Shown here: positions 12,111 through 23,399 of the stretch, in pieces
Numbering within the stretch: position 1 is the first letter of the stretch
How the letters are laid out: each line of letters begins with the position of its first letter
Assembly: GCA_037126765.1 (NCBI GenBank)
Contig: JBBCBC010000002.1
Span: forward strand, 17,391,853 to 17,455,852
Reading direction: 5' to 3'
Length of the DNA: 64,000 nucleotides
DNA from: Stenogyne calaminthoides
Taxonomy: Eukaryota; Streptophyta; Magnoliopsida; Lamiales; Lamiaceae
Made by a program: the position numbers and the translations under genes
The notes under the pieces: generated by a model
The model's database searches: none
The model's input: the letters and a program-made list of their open reading frames with translations, nothing else
Told to the model about the DNA's origin: nothing

Positions 12111-15100
12111 TATGAAAAGAATTAAAAAATGACTAAAAAATGATCGTGTTATATACATAGATATAATGACAACCTAATTTTTTTCACAAAAAAATTTGAC
12201 TTTAGTATTATTAATTAACATACCTTTGACTATTATTTTCCCGCTAAAAATGATACATATTGACACACATTTATTTCATCGTGAAATAATTACTTTTATT
12301 ATCAATTTATTTGACTTTTATATATATTAAATCAAGAATAATAACAATAAATAATATTACAAATAAAAAACTAAATTAATTAATCGATAAAAAAATAATT
12401 TTAGTATTAACCAAAAACTCCTTCAAACAATAGAAACCAAAACAACAATCTTTTGTTGTGAAAAATACATGAAACAATAAACAAAAAAAAAAAATAACGT
12501 CTTTATATATATACCAAAAATAATTTCCACGCACTTCAAAACGCATTTAATCAAATCTTTTCTCCTCCTAGATATCACCTATTAAAAAATATCATATTAG
12601 ATGAATTTATAAGAAAGCATAACTCAAAGAAAGTATCAAGAAAAACGATAATCCCAAATTTTAAATTCACAAAATACACTTACCAAAATCAAAATCCAAG
12701 GCATTAGTGGGTCAAATAATCAAAATCCAAGGCATAATCAAAATCTAAGATTGAGTAAATGATTTAGCATTCAAATCCAAGGCATTAGGGTCAAAAAGTA
12801 AGATGATTGGTTCAAAACCATCCCCAAATCTTCGTACTAGAAGCACCATTAGCGGGGTGTTTATACTCAATGCACTTTAGAACTAAAGTTTTCAATATAT
12901 GCAAAGATTCTCGCGAAATCCAAAGATGTATATATTGCTTATCCAACATGGAGAGTAAACACTCGCTAACTCGTGAAGCATGCTATTTTCCTTTCTTCTA
13001 GATTGTTAATCAAGATTTTGTCATCAAAAAAATCTCAAAGACAGAAGCTAGACTTAAAGTCAATTAAATATATGAACCTCAGCTTCCTACAAAGGAGTAT
13101 CAATAAGATAAAATTTAAAAATATAGAGCGCCATGCTTTTCATTTTAAAATTTGCATTTGTTCCTCAAGTATTCTATGAGAATAAGCTAATCTTCAAAAT
13201 CACCAAAAAGGTTCAACAATCATACATTTTTTTTATTGTTAGAGTATCACACCAAAAGATATTCGATACTATTAGTATCGGCCTGAAGTATTCATATCGA
13301 TTTCTTCTTCAAGATTTCTGAATATTTAACTGATACCTAATAGTATCTCTAACTAATACTTAGGTGAAAAGCCGATACTCTACCAAACATCTATTATTAA
13401 TCATTACATCAACTTAACTAAACGTGATCAATCTTACTAACACACACCATAACTAAGACAATTGGGCAAAGGAAATATACAAAGTGACAAGACTACCACT
13501 ATCTATATACACGCAATACACATATATATCTTTGCTAAATATAAATTGTATCACACACATATCCACATTTATGTTTGAATCAATCAACTAATAAATGTCC
13601 AAAAATCACCAATCGCAGCATCTACAAAGACCCAATCGCACTTCAAATAACATCTATAAGACTAATCTCGAGAGTGAGAAATCGAGAACCACGCCTTATT
13701 TATTTGTTGCTAATATGTTGAACACAAATAAATCATCATATCCGCCTTCTAACACAAAAATTAAATTTTAAAGCTACACATATGAGTAAGATTACTAAAA
13801 GAAAAATGAAAATAATAAAAGTAAAGGCCAGAGAAAACAAGGGTTAACCAAAACCCTCATAGCAAAAAACAATAAGCTTAACCCAATTATATGTCAATCC
13901 TTTTTCCTCATAAGCTTATTAGTTCAAGAACTAGTCGTGACTTTGCTCGAGAGTTTTGCATTGAGAATGTCATTTCTTGCTCAGAGAGCTCTGGCAATGA
14001 TTTTCATTTGTAAGATGTCCCCTTCAAGCTAGTTTTTACTGAAGTTTAGTTCTTCCACTGAGCTTTCTAGACTATTGCAACTCTTCCGTTGTTTCTTTCT
14101 TAGCTCATCTTCATATTCACAGGAAGAATTGCAATAATGAAATTCCTATTACTTGGAGAAGCTTAACCTGTAACCATATCTTTTCGTATATCCAAAAAAT
14201 TTCATGGCCCAACACCTCCAAGACTATCTCGTGTTCGGCTTCTATTCCGAGCTCAACATTCGCGATTGCTTATCATTTCTCAAGTATTTAAGCAACAATA
14301 GTAAATAAAATGGTCAACTGACCAAGAAAAGAAGAATTAACTAATAATAACATATCATAAATGTCCGCACGACTTACCCAATTTCTGCTTTCATTTTGCT
14401 CTGACATCCACAATTATTATTTCCTCAGACTAAGGGTTTGCTCATACAAGTAAATACGACGCATCGTTTTTAAGTTCAAGAGACTACAAAAAATTATTAA
14501 AATCACCATTTATCACCATACCCAAGACTAAAAATAAAATATTCATAAAACCCATAATTACCTTTCTTTAATATTTATATTTAATTATCGGTTATCATCG
14601 GGTCTTTATGTTCAATTATCCTGAAATAGGGCTGTGAATAATTTATGAGAATCGAAAGATGATACAAAACAAATAATCGATATAGGATACTGACACTTTT
14701 GTACGGACATAGGGCTCATACTAACGCATTTCCGTTATTTCCTTTATCAATCAGATTATAAAATGTAAATCAAGATTATGGTTTTCATAACTTCACCGCA
14801 TGCTTAATTGATGATTTTTTTGTGTTAATGGAAACAATTTGCAGGAAAAATGAGGAGAACATCACACAATGTGTGAGGTACGGCAAAGTTAATTCTTCAT
14901 TTTTTTCCATAGACCTACCTTAATTAAGGATGTGAAAGTATTTTTTTTCATATCAAGAGAATTGATTATGATTTTCAACCATATTTGTTGTTGTATATGT
15001 AGGCATAGTATAAGAAGGGGGCCGTTTAATTGGGGATTTTGTTCATTATGTTCATTCTCGACATCTTTATGATCAATTTATGTCTATTAACAATACAAGA

Positions 15101-16336
15101 CATAACACAAAACAACCAAACGATAGTCAAGCTAAATGCAATATTGGGGCTAATATTTTAAAGGTAATCTTTATTTTTATGTGATAGGTAGATGCAATCT
15201 AGTGCAAGGAATGCAAAATTGAAAACATATACTACTTGAAAACATATAATAATAAGTTTACGCGACGGACCGAAAAAGGATTTTATCAAAGAAGATGCTT
15301 GCATATCATTTTTTCCCTGCCGCTTTATCGATCCTACTTAAACGCGAAGAACATTTTCAATTGTAACAAAACAAACAAATTTTGCATTGAAAGTGTTAGC
15401 CATCAAACTATAGTAAATATGCATTAAAAATTAGCAAAGCTTAAGATACCTTGGAATCGTGAGGCAAAATAATCACGTAGCTTTTCCCCATTTATCTTTG
15501 TCTGACAGCCTTCGCTCAGCGATCCTTAAATTGCAGATCCGATATTTAAGAAAAGTGTTGATGTAACTTATAACGTTGTTTAAAGTACTTTCCCTCACCC
15601 GACGATCAGCTCCGCTTTACCTCCAACCTTATCAATATTCAAATCCATATGCATCTACAACTCACATAGAATATTTAAATTAGAATAAAAGAAGGTAAAA
15701 ATAATATATTAATAATTTTTTTAACCCATACCAAGATGATCAAACTCGCTCAATCCATTTTCTCATCTACCCTTTTCCATCGACATGGGTACAAAGGAGA
15801 ACTTTTCAAGCATTATTCCAATATTATTTTGTCAATTTTTATCGATTGGAAGATTTGTCGAGTCTCCCAACCCGATGGATCCACCTCAATCTTAAACTTC
15901 CCGAAGATCAAAGTATTTCAAAGAATCCCTTTCCGCTGTTTCCCCCACCATTTGAGTCCTTTTTCTTTTGAAAAACATGAGCTACACGTGAACAAAAATT
16001 TACAATATATAAATTCTATACATGACTATTATTTTAAAGATAATGAAGAACACGTGAAAAACACCTAAAATATAATTATTTTACTCGCTGCAGCTGTTCG
16101 CATGTTCGCTTCGATGCACGCGGGCCTGGTATGGGAATTCGAGAAGTTTCACGACGTGGTCCGGAAGCCCGTGATGCTAAGTTTGAGAATTGGTCGCACT
16201 CTCGAAAGTGAGATGTGTAATAGATTTTAGGACAATTTAGGCTGTGTTTGCTCGCAAAGTGTTTAGACGCCTCTGGGGTGTTTCCATTCAAGTCCTCAGA
16301 ACTCTCTCATTAGCTTAAACTCCTTTTGAAAGAGAT
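12111..16336. other. AT-rich intergenic DNA, no gene recognised
   Basis: There is no coding domain in either strand. The word AATCCAAGGCATT recurs at about 12690, 12722 and 12777. A weak inverted repeat (GTTAGAGTATC near 13240, GATACTCTACC near 13375) flanks an AT-rich spacer. The longest frame, 15736-16068 (110 residues), is basic, matches nothing I know and has no supporting features. From about 16076 the composition shifts to higher GC; this may be the edge of the gypsy element or of an older insertion. Confidence 0.5.
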
Positions 16337-17161
16337 CACAAGGATCAATAATGGTCCTGAGCTTATACCTAACATCTAGGGGTAAGTTGCATAACACACC
16401 CGAGGAAGCCCTAGCTCATCGTCAATGCATCTAGACAGTCAGCTTCATACCTAAAGGATCAGACTATATCTAGGTCGGGGCAAGATCTACCACCGAGACG
16501 GATGACCGATGGACCGATAAGACCTCGGTCGTGACTCGGGAGGCACATGTCCCAATGGAGGCGCCCGCGATTTCCGAGGCGCCTCGGGAAGAAAGTCGAC
16601 TATGAGAAGACTTTTCCCTTAAACGGGAAAAACTATTTTCTAGCTTTTAAATAGTGTTAAACAAAGTTACCCTAATAAAAGGATCGACGAAATGGACCTC
16701 AGATTTGGTTTAGGACTTAGTCAGCATCAACGACCTTCCAACAGCAACTTTGTGAAAGAGGTCGCCTGCCTTTTCCTACCGAGCACGTTTACCCAAGACC
16801 AGAGCCGGGCGTTATTTAATGCACCCCGTGTGCTATTAAATGTCTAGGTCCTAGGTCCCTGTGGGCTATCCTGCGGTTTAGTATAAATACATGTAATTAG
16901 AAGCTCATTTATGGTTCCTAAGATTCATATTGAATACAAAGGCTTTGCTTAGCTAAAAAGAGCCATTTCAAATTGACTCTGCAGCAATTTATCGCTTCCA
17001 ACACCTAAATATTAAGACAAAGCACATCATCATCACTTTAAATGATGAACATTCCCTTTGTTCTTCATTAATTCTCACCAACTCCAAATCATAAATAGTT
17101 TGATGGCAATCATAAATTTACATTAATGCTCAATATCCTATCCTATTTTTTGGTATCAACA
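16337..17161 (+). repeat. 5' LTR of the 16-27 kb gypsy element
   Basis: It aligns along its length with 26527-27339. A TATA box (GTATAAATAC, 16881-16890) with downstream R-like sequence supports plus orientation. It ends in a TATCAACA-type terminus just before the primer-binding-like site. The start is set by the alignment of AATAAT near 16346 with the same word in the 3' LTR and may be off by about 20 bases. Many indels separate the two LTRs, so this is an old insertion, a poorly assembled one, or both. Confidence 0.8.
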
Positions 17162-17180
17162 ATCGCTGTATGAGGGTCTT
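17162..17180 (+). promoter_or_regulatory. Degenerate primer-binding site
   Basis: ATCGCTGTATGAGGGTC directly follows the 5' LTR. It resembles the TGGCGCCGT-TGTGGG primer-binding site used by many plant gypsy elements, with several substitutions. Its position, directly after the LTR, supports the call more than its sequence does. Confidence 0.5.
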
Positions 17181-18990
17181 TCACTGTAATTTTTCCAGTA
17201 TTTTCTAAAGATACACCTTCAATCTTCAAATCCTCAAAAATCCCATTCAAATCTTCATATCCTCTCATCATACTCAAAGCTTTGCCACGGCATCCACGGT
17301 GCAGATTCAAATGCGCGTTAGGAGGCCACTTACGTTAATGAAGGCTTTCAAAGAACCTCGCTGTCACATCAAACTCCGTGAGGACCCGTGAGTGCTGGTG
17401 AAATTTTCCGGGCGGGGCGGCTAACGCTGCATTCTCACCGGGCGAACATAACAGCGGATATTTCCATGAATGAATCCCACCACCTTTCGGGTCCCGGAAA
17501 TAAGATGGACGAAAACTCCCACCCGTGCACGCACTAACAAGACCAACCACACGATGGAAGTCTGCGGCACGCCACGCCCAAAGTCTCAAAAAACTCTCTC
17601 GCAGGAAGTTTCCCACAACCACGCATACCGAGTCCGCCTTTGAGAGATTGGGCACACACCTCTAAAGTCCCGAGGCTGAATCTAATCTGACTTCACAATC
17701 CGGGCGAATTTCTGGAAACCTTTTCAGGTAGAGATTTCAAGGTCGGCAATGAGGGTGCTGGAAGTTCGATACTATCTCGCTAGGGTCCGCAAGTGTTCCA
17801 TCGACTTCCAACCACTTAAATGAGCAGTTTCGAGGCCATCAAAGAGACTCTCAAGACAGATCAATTAGGACCAAGAAGAAGGACCATGAGTATCGCATCA
17901 TTCCCAATTCATTTCTTAGTCCCAAGATGTGTCAAAATCAACACGAATTTCGACGACCAAGATAATTAGACCTGACCCGACCATCCATCTAGGGAAGTTC
18001 TCCCACCACATGGCTTCCATGGGGCTACTAATACGACACAATGTCATTTTTCTCTCATCACTGGGCCACTGTGCCCATGTGGTCTAAATCTCTAACTCAA
18101 CTCCATCAGAGTCCTTCCACCAACATTTTTTCTAACTATTTTCATACCTGGCCCTAAGGCAACTAACGAACAACTCTTCACGACTATTCACAGGTCCCAC
18201 GGAGTCGACCGAGACTATATCGAAGAGTTGATAAGTTTTCCAGGGCGGCGTAACCCGGGAGATGAGGTCAAAGTTGACGGGAGTTAATTCGCGTCATTTA
18301 TCTAACATTTCGTTGCGGGAAACTTACGACAGAATACCCAAGTTCATACGAGTTCCGCATAAGTGTGAAATCACATTAGTCGGGTCGAGATGATGGCCTC
18401 AAGGCTTGGGGGAGCAAGTCTAAGAGGGCTAGGTAAAGAAGCTCCGTGGGCAAGAGAGCCGAGTTTTATGTTAAAAAGTGATGCGCTTTACCAAAGACTA
18501 ACAACTTTAGTTCCTTTTAACAATGAAATCGGGGAGATTGAGCCGTCAGGGGTACTAAGACCACTCCAAACGGTCTATGATCAAATCATGATAAGAAACT
18601 TTTGGATCAGGGCCAAGAAAATCACAAAGGAGAACGGAAGATGAATCTAACAGCACGCTAATACTATGAGAGTATTTCCGGACACAACACTGAATGTCGG
18701 CGACTTTCTTCCTCGACAATTGTGGAAGCTTTTATGAGGAGGAAAGCTAGATGACTTACGTGAAGAACGTCAACAATCAGCCACAACCACGGGCCGCCCC
18801 AGTAACCAGTGGTTAGTCGTCAATGAATCTCTTCCCTTTTTCCCCGGCTACAACGCCGACGCCCATCGGTAATATCTATGATCCTCTTCAATGTTTAAGT
18901 GTCGCAACATATGCAGAAAAGTTGAAATATTTAAATCATATATACTAGATTTTCATCAACTACATACCGAGAAACCGGCCTCGCTTTGAC
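17181..18990 (+). pseudogene. Gag region of the 16-27 kb gypsy element, degenerate
   Basis: By position between the primer-binding site and the protease, this should encode Gag. The only sizeable plus frame is 18390-18644 (84 residues: MMASRLGGASLRG...), which contains an LVPFNNEIGEIEPSG stretch. I do not recognise a clear gag core or CCHC knuckle in it. A minus-strand frame at 17335-17655 (106 residues) is antisense and looks like a shadow. The call rests on context. Confidence 0.45.
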
Positions 18991-19003
18991 GTAAGATGCT
19001 GCG

Positions 19004-19201
19004 GTGCAATATTCAATACGACCCCTGAGCAAGGATCTCGAACAAGATCATGGGGGTAATGGTTCATCGCTCATTACGATAACGGCTCCTTCGCAAATAT
19101 CTTATTCAAAAGCGCTTCTCGATCAGATCGAACCAATATATCAATATTGCGACCATCAAGGGTTCGGGACTTCAGAACTTACGGCAACCGGCCATAAATG
19201 A
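19004..19201 (+). pseudogene. Gypsy aspartic protease, active-site region
   Basis: In one plus frame 19078-19116 reads DNGSFANILFKSA, matching the DTGSSANILF active-site block of plant gypsy proteases, with T to N and S to F changes. Another frame of the same stretch has ISKDLEQ-like and SLITIT-like words that usually precede the active site, so at least one frameshift lies within about 60 bases. The catalytic aspartate is kept but the threonine is lost, so it would be inactive even if the frame were intact. Confidence 0.7.
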
Positions 19202-19879
19202 ATTGTCTTGATTGTGATCCCGGAGGTAGGTGACGAGGTACTTCATTTATCATTGCCGATCTTCCTCAACATACAACGGTTTTTGGAAGACCTTCGAATA
19301 TGAGTCTGGGCAACGACCTGGGCCCACTATTATTGCATCGAATTCACCGGAGGGCCTCAGAGGATGATTGCGAAATCGCCGATGTCTGGCGATGTTTGTT
19401 ACAGTCGACGCCGAGCTGTGGGCGCTGACTACGTATGACCTCGAGGCGGGGTAATCTTAGTAGCGGATTTAAAGATCATCCCGCGACGATCTTAATTTCG
19501 CCACCAAACAAACATACTCCAACAAAGAATGAAAGCTCGATCACTGGCGGTCGGGCTGACCTGAGCTCCATACAGTTACTTAGCCCGCTGACAATCCATG
19601 CACGATGGGCGTAGTGCCGGGCAAGAGGCCACACCGGTGGAACATTTCGAGAGTCTCAAGCGATGGATCCTGCCCGGGATGGAGGTGACTACCTGACCAC
19701 TTTGTCCAAAGTCAGATCGAAGCACCTGACATTTTGTCCGTCCTTACGAGATATGTTGGTCGGGATAGATCCCGAGGTCGCTGGCCATCAGCTCACTGAT
19801 CGATCCTTCCAAAAACCAAGAGAAAGAAGTTTGGTCTTGAGAATATGGGCACTGTAATCGAGGAGGTTAAGAAGTTCTA
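19202..19879 (+). other. Protease to RT interval, unrecognised
   Basis: It lies between protease and RT of the same polyprotein, so the rest of the protease and the RT N-terminus are expected. A frame at 19663-19857 (64 residues) has no motif I can assign. No strong block is visible. Confidence 0.4.
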
Positions 19880-20330
19880 GGATAACCAAATTTAATCGAG
19901 CAAGTCGATGTTCTCAACGGGTAGCGAACGCGGTAAGTTGCGAAAAAGGCGAACAACTCACGAGGTTGTGCATCGATTTTATCGATCTAACGACGCCGCT
20001 CTAAAGATCATTTCCCCATGCCGCATTACTCCATCATTTACCGATGTCGCTCATGGGATCGCATTCGTGGGCTACCATCAACAGCTACGTGACCGAGACG
20101 ACTCTAAATCACACTCGACAGTAAAAGAACATCTACCTACTGAAGTGCATGCTTGGTCCGGAACGCCGGCAACGATCGCAGGTTGGTCAATCGCATGTTT
20201 GGCGGACCAAATTGCGCAAGACCAGGAGGTATATCGGCGATCCGTGGTTAAAAGCAAGAGAAGAGAGGACCATTCGGGGACCTCGCCTGTGCCTTTCGAC
20301 ATCTTAAGTGCAATATAAGATGAAATCGAA
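19880..20330 (+). pseudogene. Ty3/gypsy reverse transcriptase core, broken
   Basis: The frame at 19908-20318 and its neighbours show a VDFIDL-like stretch near 19970-19995 and a YQRLVNRMFADQ-like stretch near 20180-20215. At 20228-20255, EVYRRSVVKSKRREDH stands where the family has EVYIDDMLVKS. In the shifted frame the same bases read YIGD, so the catalytic YxDD box is both mutated and frameshifted. The enzyme cannot work as assembled. Confidence 0.85.
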
Positions 20331-20539
20331 TCCCCAAGAAAGGTAACTTCGAGTGGAGTCCGTGTTTCGGGCATATGGTGAGCCATCGCGATCGGTAGAA
20401 TCTGCCACTCAAGATCCGTGTCATACCGACATGAGCACCACGTAACATCAAGGAAGTTCGTGAGGTCGACAGTATGGGTCAGTTCTAAATCATTTTATCT
20501 CGCGGACGGGGGACAATGTAAACCTTTCTTGATACAATC

Positions 20540-20730
20540 GTGATGGAAGTTCGGCTGACAACCTGAAGCCACCGCATTCGAGAACATAAAAGATTACCTA
20601 TCACGGATTCGCTGGCCCATCCCGGGAAAGCTTTACCTTTATTTCATGCCCTGGAGACCACATTGTTGCTGATGGTCCCGCTGAGGGGCAAGATAATCAT
20701 TGACGATTTCGCGAAGCAATTTTGAATGAA
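20540..20730 (+). pseudogene. RT thumb/connection of the gypsy element
   Basis: The plus frame reads KATAFENIKDYLS, then PIPGKLYLYF near 20618-20650 and ALETTLLLM in the next frame. This matches the F-xx-LK-x-YL ... P-x-PGE-x-LYLYL-x-S-x-x-A block that links RT to RNase H in plant gypsy pol. A frameshift lies in the middle. It follows the RT core at the expected distance. Confidence 0.75.
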
Positions 20731-21117
20731 GCCGAGCTAAGATACTTCAGAGAAATTCGCCATGCGCCGTAATGAGCATCCCAAAGCTCCAACCATTTTT
20801 TGACCACTATGTCGGGCGTCCCGACCTCGTTACTTCCTCAGCAATATCGCATCGCATCAGATAATCGCGAAAGAGAAGACGCCAAGTACGGTTGAGATTC
20901 TGCAGCCAGCATCACATACATACCACTCTGACGCAATAAATAAGACAAGACAGGATTTCCTCGTGACTTTTCCTAATTAAATAGAACTGGCTGAGCAACC
21001 TCGTAAGTTATATGATGATTCAAGAACTAAATGATCAGTCAAGCAAAGCGTATTAATTAATCACCTTGGCGAAGATCCTTCACAACCTAACTGCTGATTT
21101 CCAAGCAAATCTAATGT

Positions 21118-21262
21118 TTAGGTCGAGTACGGCTTTGATCAATGGTCTAGAGATACGGCTACGGGGGTGGCTAACGCGCCAAGATTTATATTCTACTCGG
21201 TAGTTTTCCAGACAGACTCCGCGAAAATATGGCATGTAAACAACCATGACGGCTTACCACAA
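21118..21262 (+). pseudogene. RNase H fragment of the gypsy element
   Basis: One frame gives ALINGLEIRLRG near 21134-21170 and another RFIFYS-VVFQTDSAKIW from about 21179. Together they match the YEALI-GL ... DS-x-LVV-Q block of gypsy RNase H. The aspartate of the DS motif has been lost in the assembled sequence (IFYSVVF). The first catalytic block (VDGSS) could not be found between 20760 and 21118. Confidence 0.65.
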
Positions 21263-21639
21263 GATAGCCTGCATTCTGATCGAAAAAGTTTCCGAAAGGT
21301 GTCGAGATATCCTGACATTAGAAGGAGAACACGACTCAAGCAGATGTTTCTACCGCCATATATCTGGTGAGCGTCATACGCCGACATAAACAATCATCGT
21401 TTCCACTCCAAAGGGCCCCATTGCCGCACTACAAGGCAACCGGCGGGGTTATTTCAGATGAGTCCGGACATATACATTAAGGACGGTGAGCTCTCATCGG
21501 CAAGGTCAAGGTTTCTGGATTTAACCGAGGGCAGCCGACATACGACCGTCGACAACCAACTATACAAGCGGGTTCTTCCCTTTGCTAAATGTGTAAACTC
21601 TCGAGCAGGCCTGTGAAAGAGATCATAAATAGATTCCAA

Positions 21640-22620
21640 TAGCGGGTATGTGGTAATCCATGCCGGAGGTGGCACTCAATCACCATTAAGTATCCCACGA
21701 CAGGTTGGCTTTCTAGTTAACATCAAACAAGACGCCGATTTCTCGCTAAAGCATGCAAAGGCGCTGGTTTTCGCGCCAAAAATCAAGGCCCTGTAAGAGC
21801 TGTATCGAGATATTACCCCATGGTCTTTTTCACAAATGGGCATCGACTAATCGGACCACTACCCACGCACCGAACGGCCGGTTAGCGGCGGGTCGATTAC
21901 TTCACTGTTGGCAGACAAGATCAGAGTACCATCAGCAAATGATTATTCGATTCATATGGAAGAATATCATAAGGTGTTCGGCCTACCTCAGTGGATGTGG
22001 TTCGATAACTAATCACAGCTGATTTGATGGGAAATATGGTTTTTTCGAGAAGCGATGATCACTGCTTTTTCCACCCCCTATCACCCACAATTAAATGGCC
22101 AGTTATACTAATAAGATCATCACACACACTCAAGATAAGGGATTGAAGGGGTAAAAAGGATTTTAAAGCAGCAAGCTTCCCGAGATACTGGGTCATATCG
22201 ACCACCGGAATTCAATGTGAAACACCTTTCCCTCGGCCTTCGAGGCAAATATCCCAATAGAGGTGCATTTCCTCGGATCGAACATCAAATACGAGCCCAA
22301 GAGGGCAATCTCGATTTCCTCACAGAAAAACGATCAACCTCGAATATCCACAATGCGACCTACAAACAAAGGCCTGAAAGGACATAACTCAAGGTGCGAA
22401 GCGCCAATTGGCAGAGGCGAATTTTATGAAAAAAACGATACATGGACCAATCAAGGAATTTTGGCCCGGCGGGCGGGCCTTTAAGGTCACAAAGATTACC
22501 TTAATGGGAGTATACGAGCTCGAAGACGCTAATGGCATCTCGGCCAAAAAGATCCATGAACGCGACCTTCTCAAGAAATACTATCAAGAGAAGGGCATAA
22601 CCCGAGCATTTAATATATAG
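21640..22620 (+). pseudogene. Ty3/gypsy integrase, broken
   Basis: Remnants run in order. A zinc-finger region near 21650-21790 has an AGGGTQS-like stretch and FSLKHAKALVFAPKIK, where the two cysteines of KC-xx-C are gone. PWSFSQMGID is near 21820-21847, then RFIWKNII near 21950 and YHPQLNGQ near 22079-22103. An intact C-terminal frame at 22408-22617 reads GPIKEFWPGGRAFKVTK, VYELEDANG and HERDLLKKYYQ, the GKL-x-x-x-WEGP ... GVY-x-LED ... LKKYY domain that ends plant gypsy pol. Several stops lie between the pieces. Confidence 0.9.
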
Positions 22621-22729
22621 ATAGGAACTTACCTCGCAATGAATGAAGCATTATTCCTAGATAAATACAAAAAGCCCTTAATTTTCCCATTTTATTCTTT
22701 TTTATTAAATCAAAAAATAAAAAGCAGGA

Positions 22730-23250
22730 TGTTTCACGGATTCCTAACAAGATTATAAGCTAATTGAGGTCGCTAAGTCAATATCTAAGACGACATATGC
22801 AGCACGATAAATTCGAAAGTACAAGATTATAAGTTAATCGAGGTCATTGAGTCGCAATATCTTAAGACGACATTATACGCTTAGCACGATAAACTAAAAG
22901 TACAAGATTATAAGGAATTGAGGTCATAAGTCGCATTATTAAGACGATATATGAAAGCACGATAAACCCGAAAAAGTACAAGATTATAAAGTTAATTGAG
23001 GTCGCCGAAATGAATATCTTTAAGATTTATATACGCAAGCACGATAAACTAAAAAGACAAGATTATAAGAAATCGAGGTCGCTAAGTCGCAATATCTTAA
23101 GACGGCATAGGCGAATATGAGAAAACAATAAAAGTACAAGATAAATCGAGGTCGCTAAGTCAAGAATATCTTAAGACGCTATACGCCGAAGTTCGATAAT
23201 GAAGTTTAATTGCTAAGTTTTGAGTTCGCTAAGTCGCAATTTCTAAGACT
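22730..23250 (+). repeat. 78-bp tandem repeat between pol and the antisense gene
   Basis: Copies begin with ACAAGATTATAAG at about 22747, 22821, 22902, 22978, 23057 and 23136, with a weaker one near 23205: spacings of 74 to 81 bases. Each contains AATTGAGGTCGCTAAGTCGC, then AATATCTTAAGACGACAT and GCACGATAAACTA. It starts about 110 bases after the pol stop. Its reverse complement carries the core found at 425-745 in copy A. Confidence 0.9.
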
Positions 23251-23399
23251 TATTGTAAAATTTATAACTCAAAAAATATTCCAAATTATTTACCAAATCC
23301 CTTAAGTCGCAATCTTTAAGACGATGTAAGAAAGACGAGCGAAATTATAAGTTGTTTTTTCGCTACAAAGAAAATTGCATAACAAAAGAAAAGCTTAAA

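Noticed and set aside
13238..13385. Inverted repeat around AGTATC words as a hairpin or MITE
   Set aside because: Arms are only about 11 bases with mismatches and there is no target duplication.
15736..16068. 110-residue plus-strand frame
   Set aside because: No domain, no promoter or neighbouring exon, and AT-rich composition in which such a frame is unremarkable.
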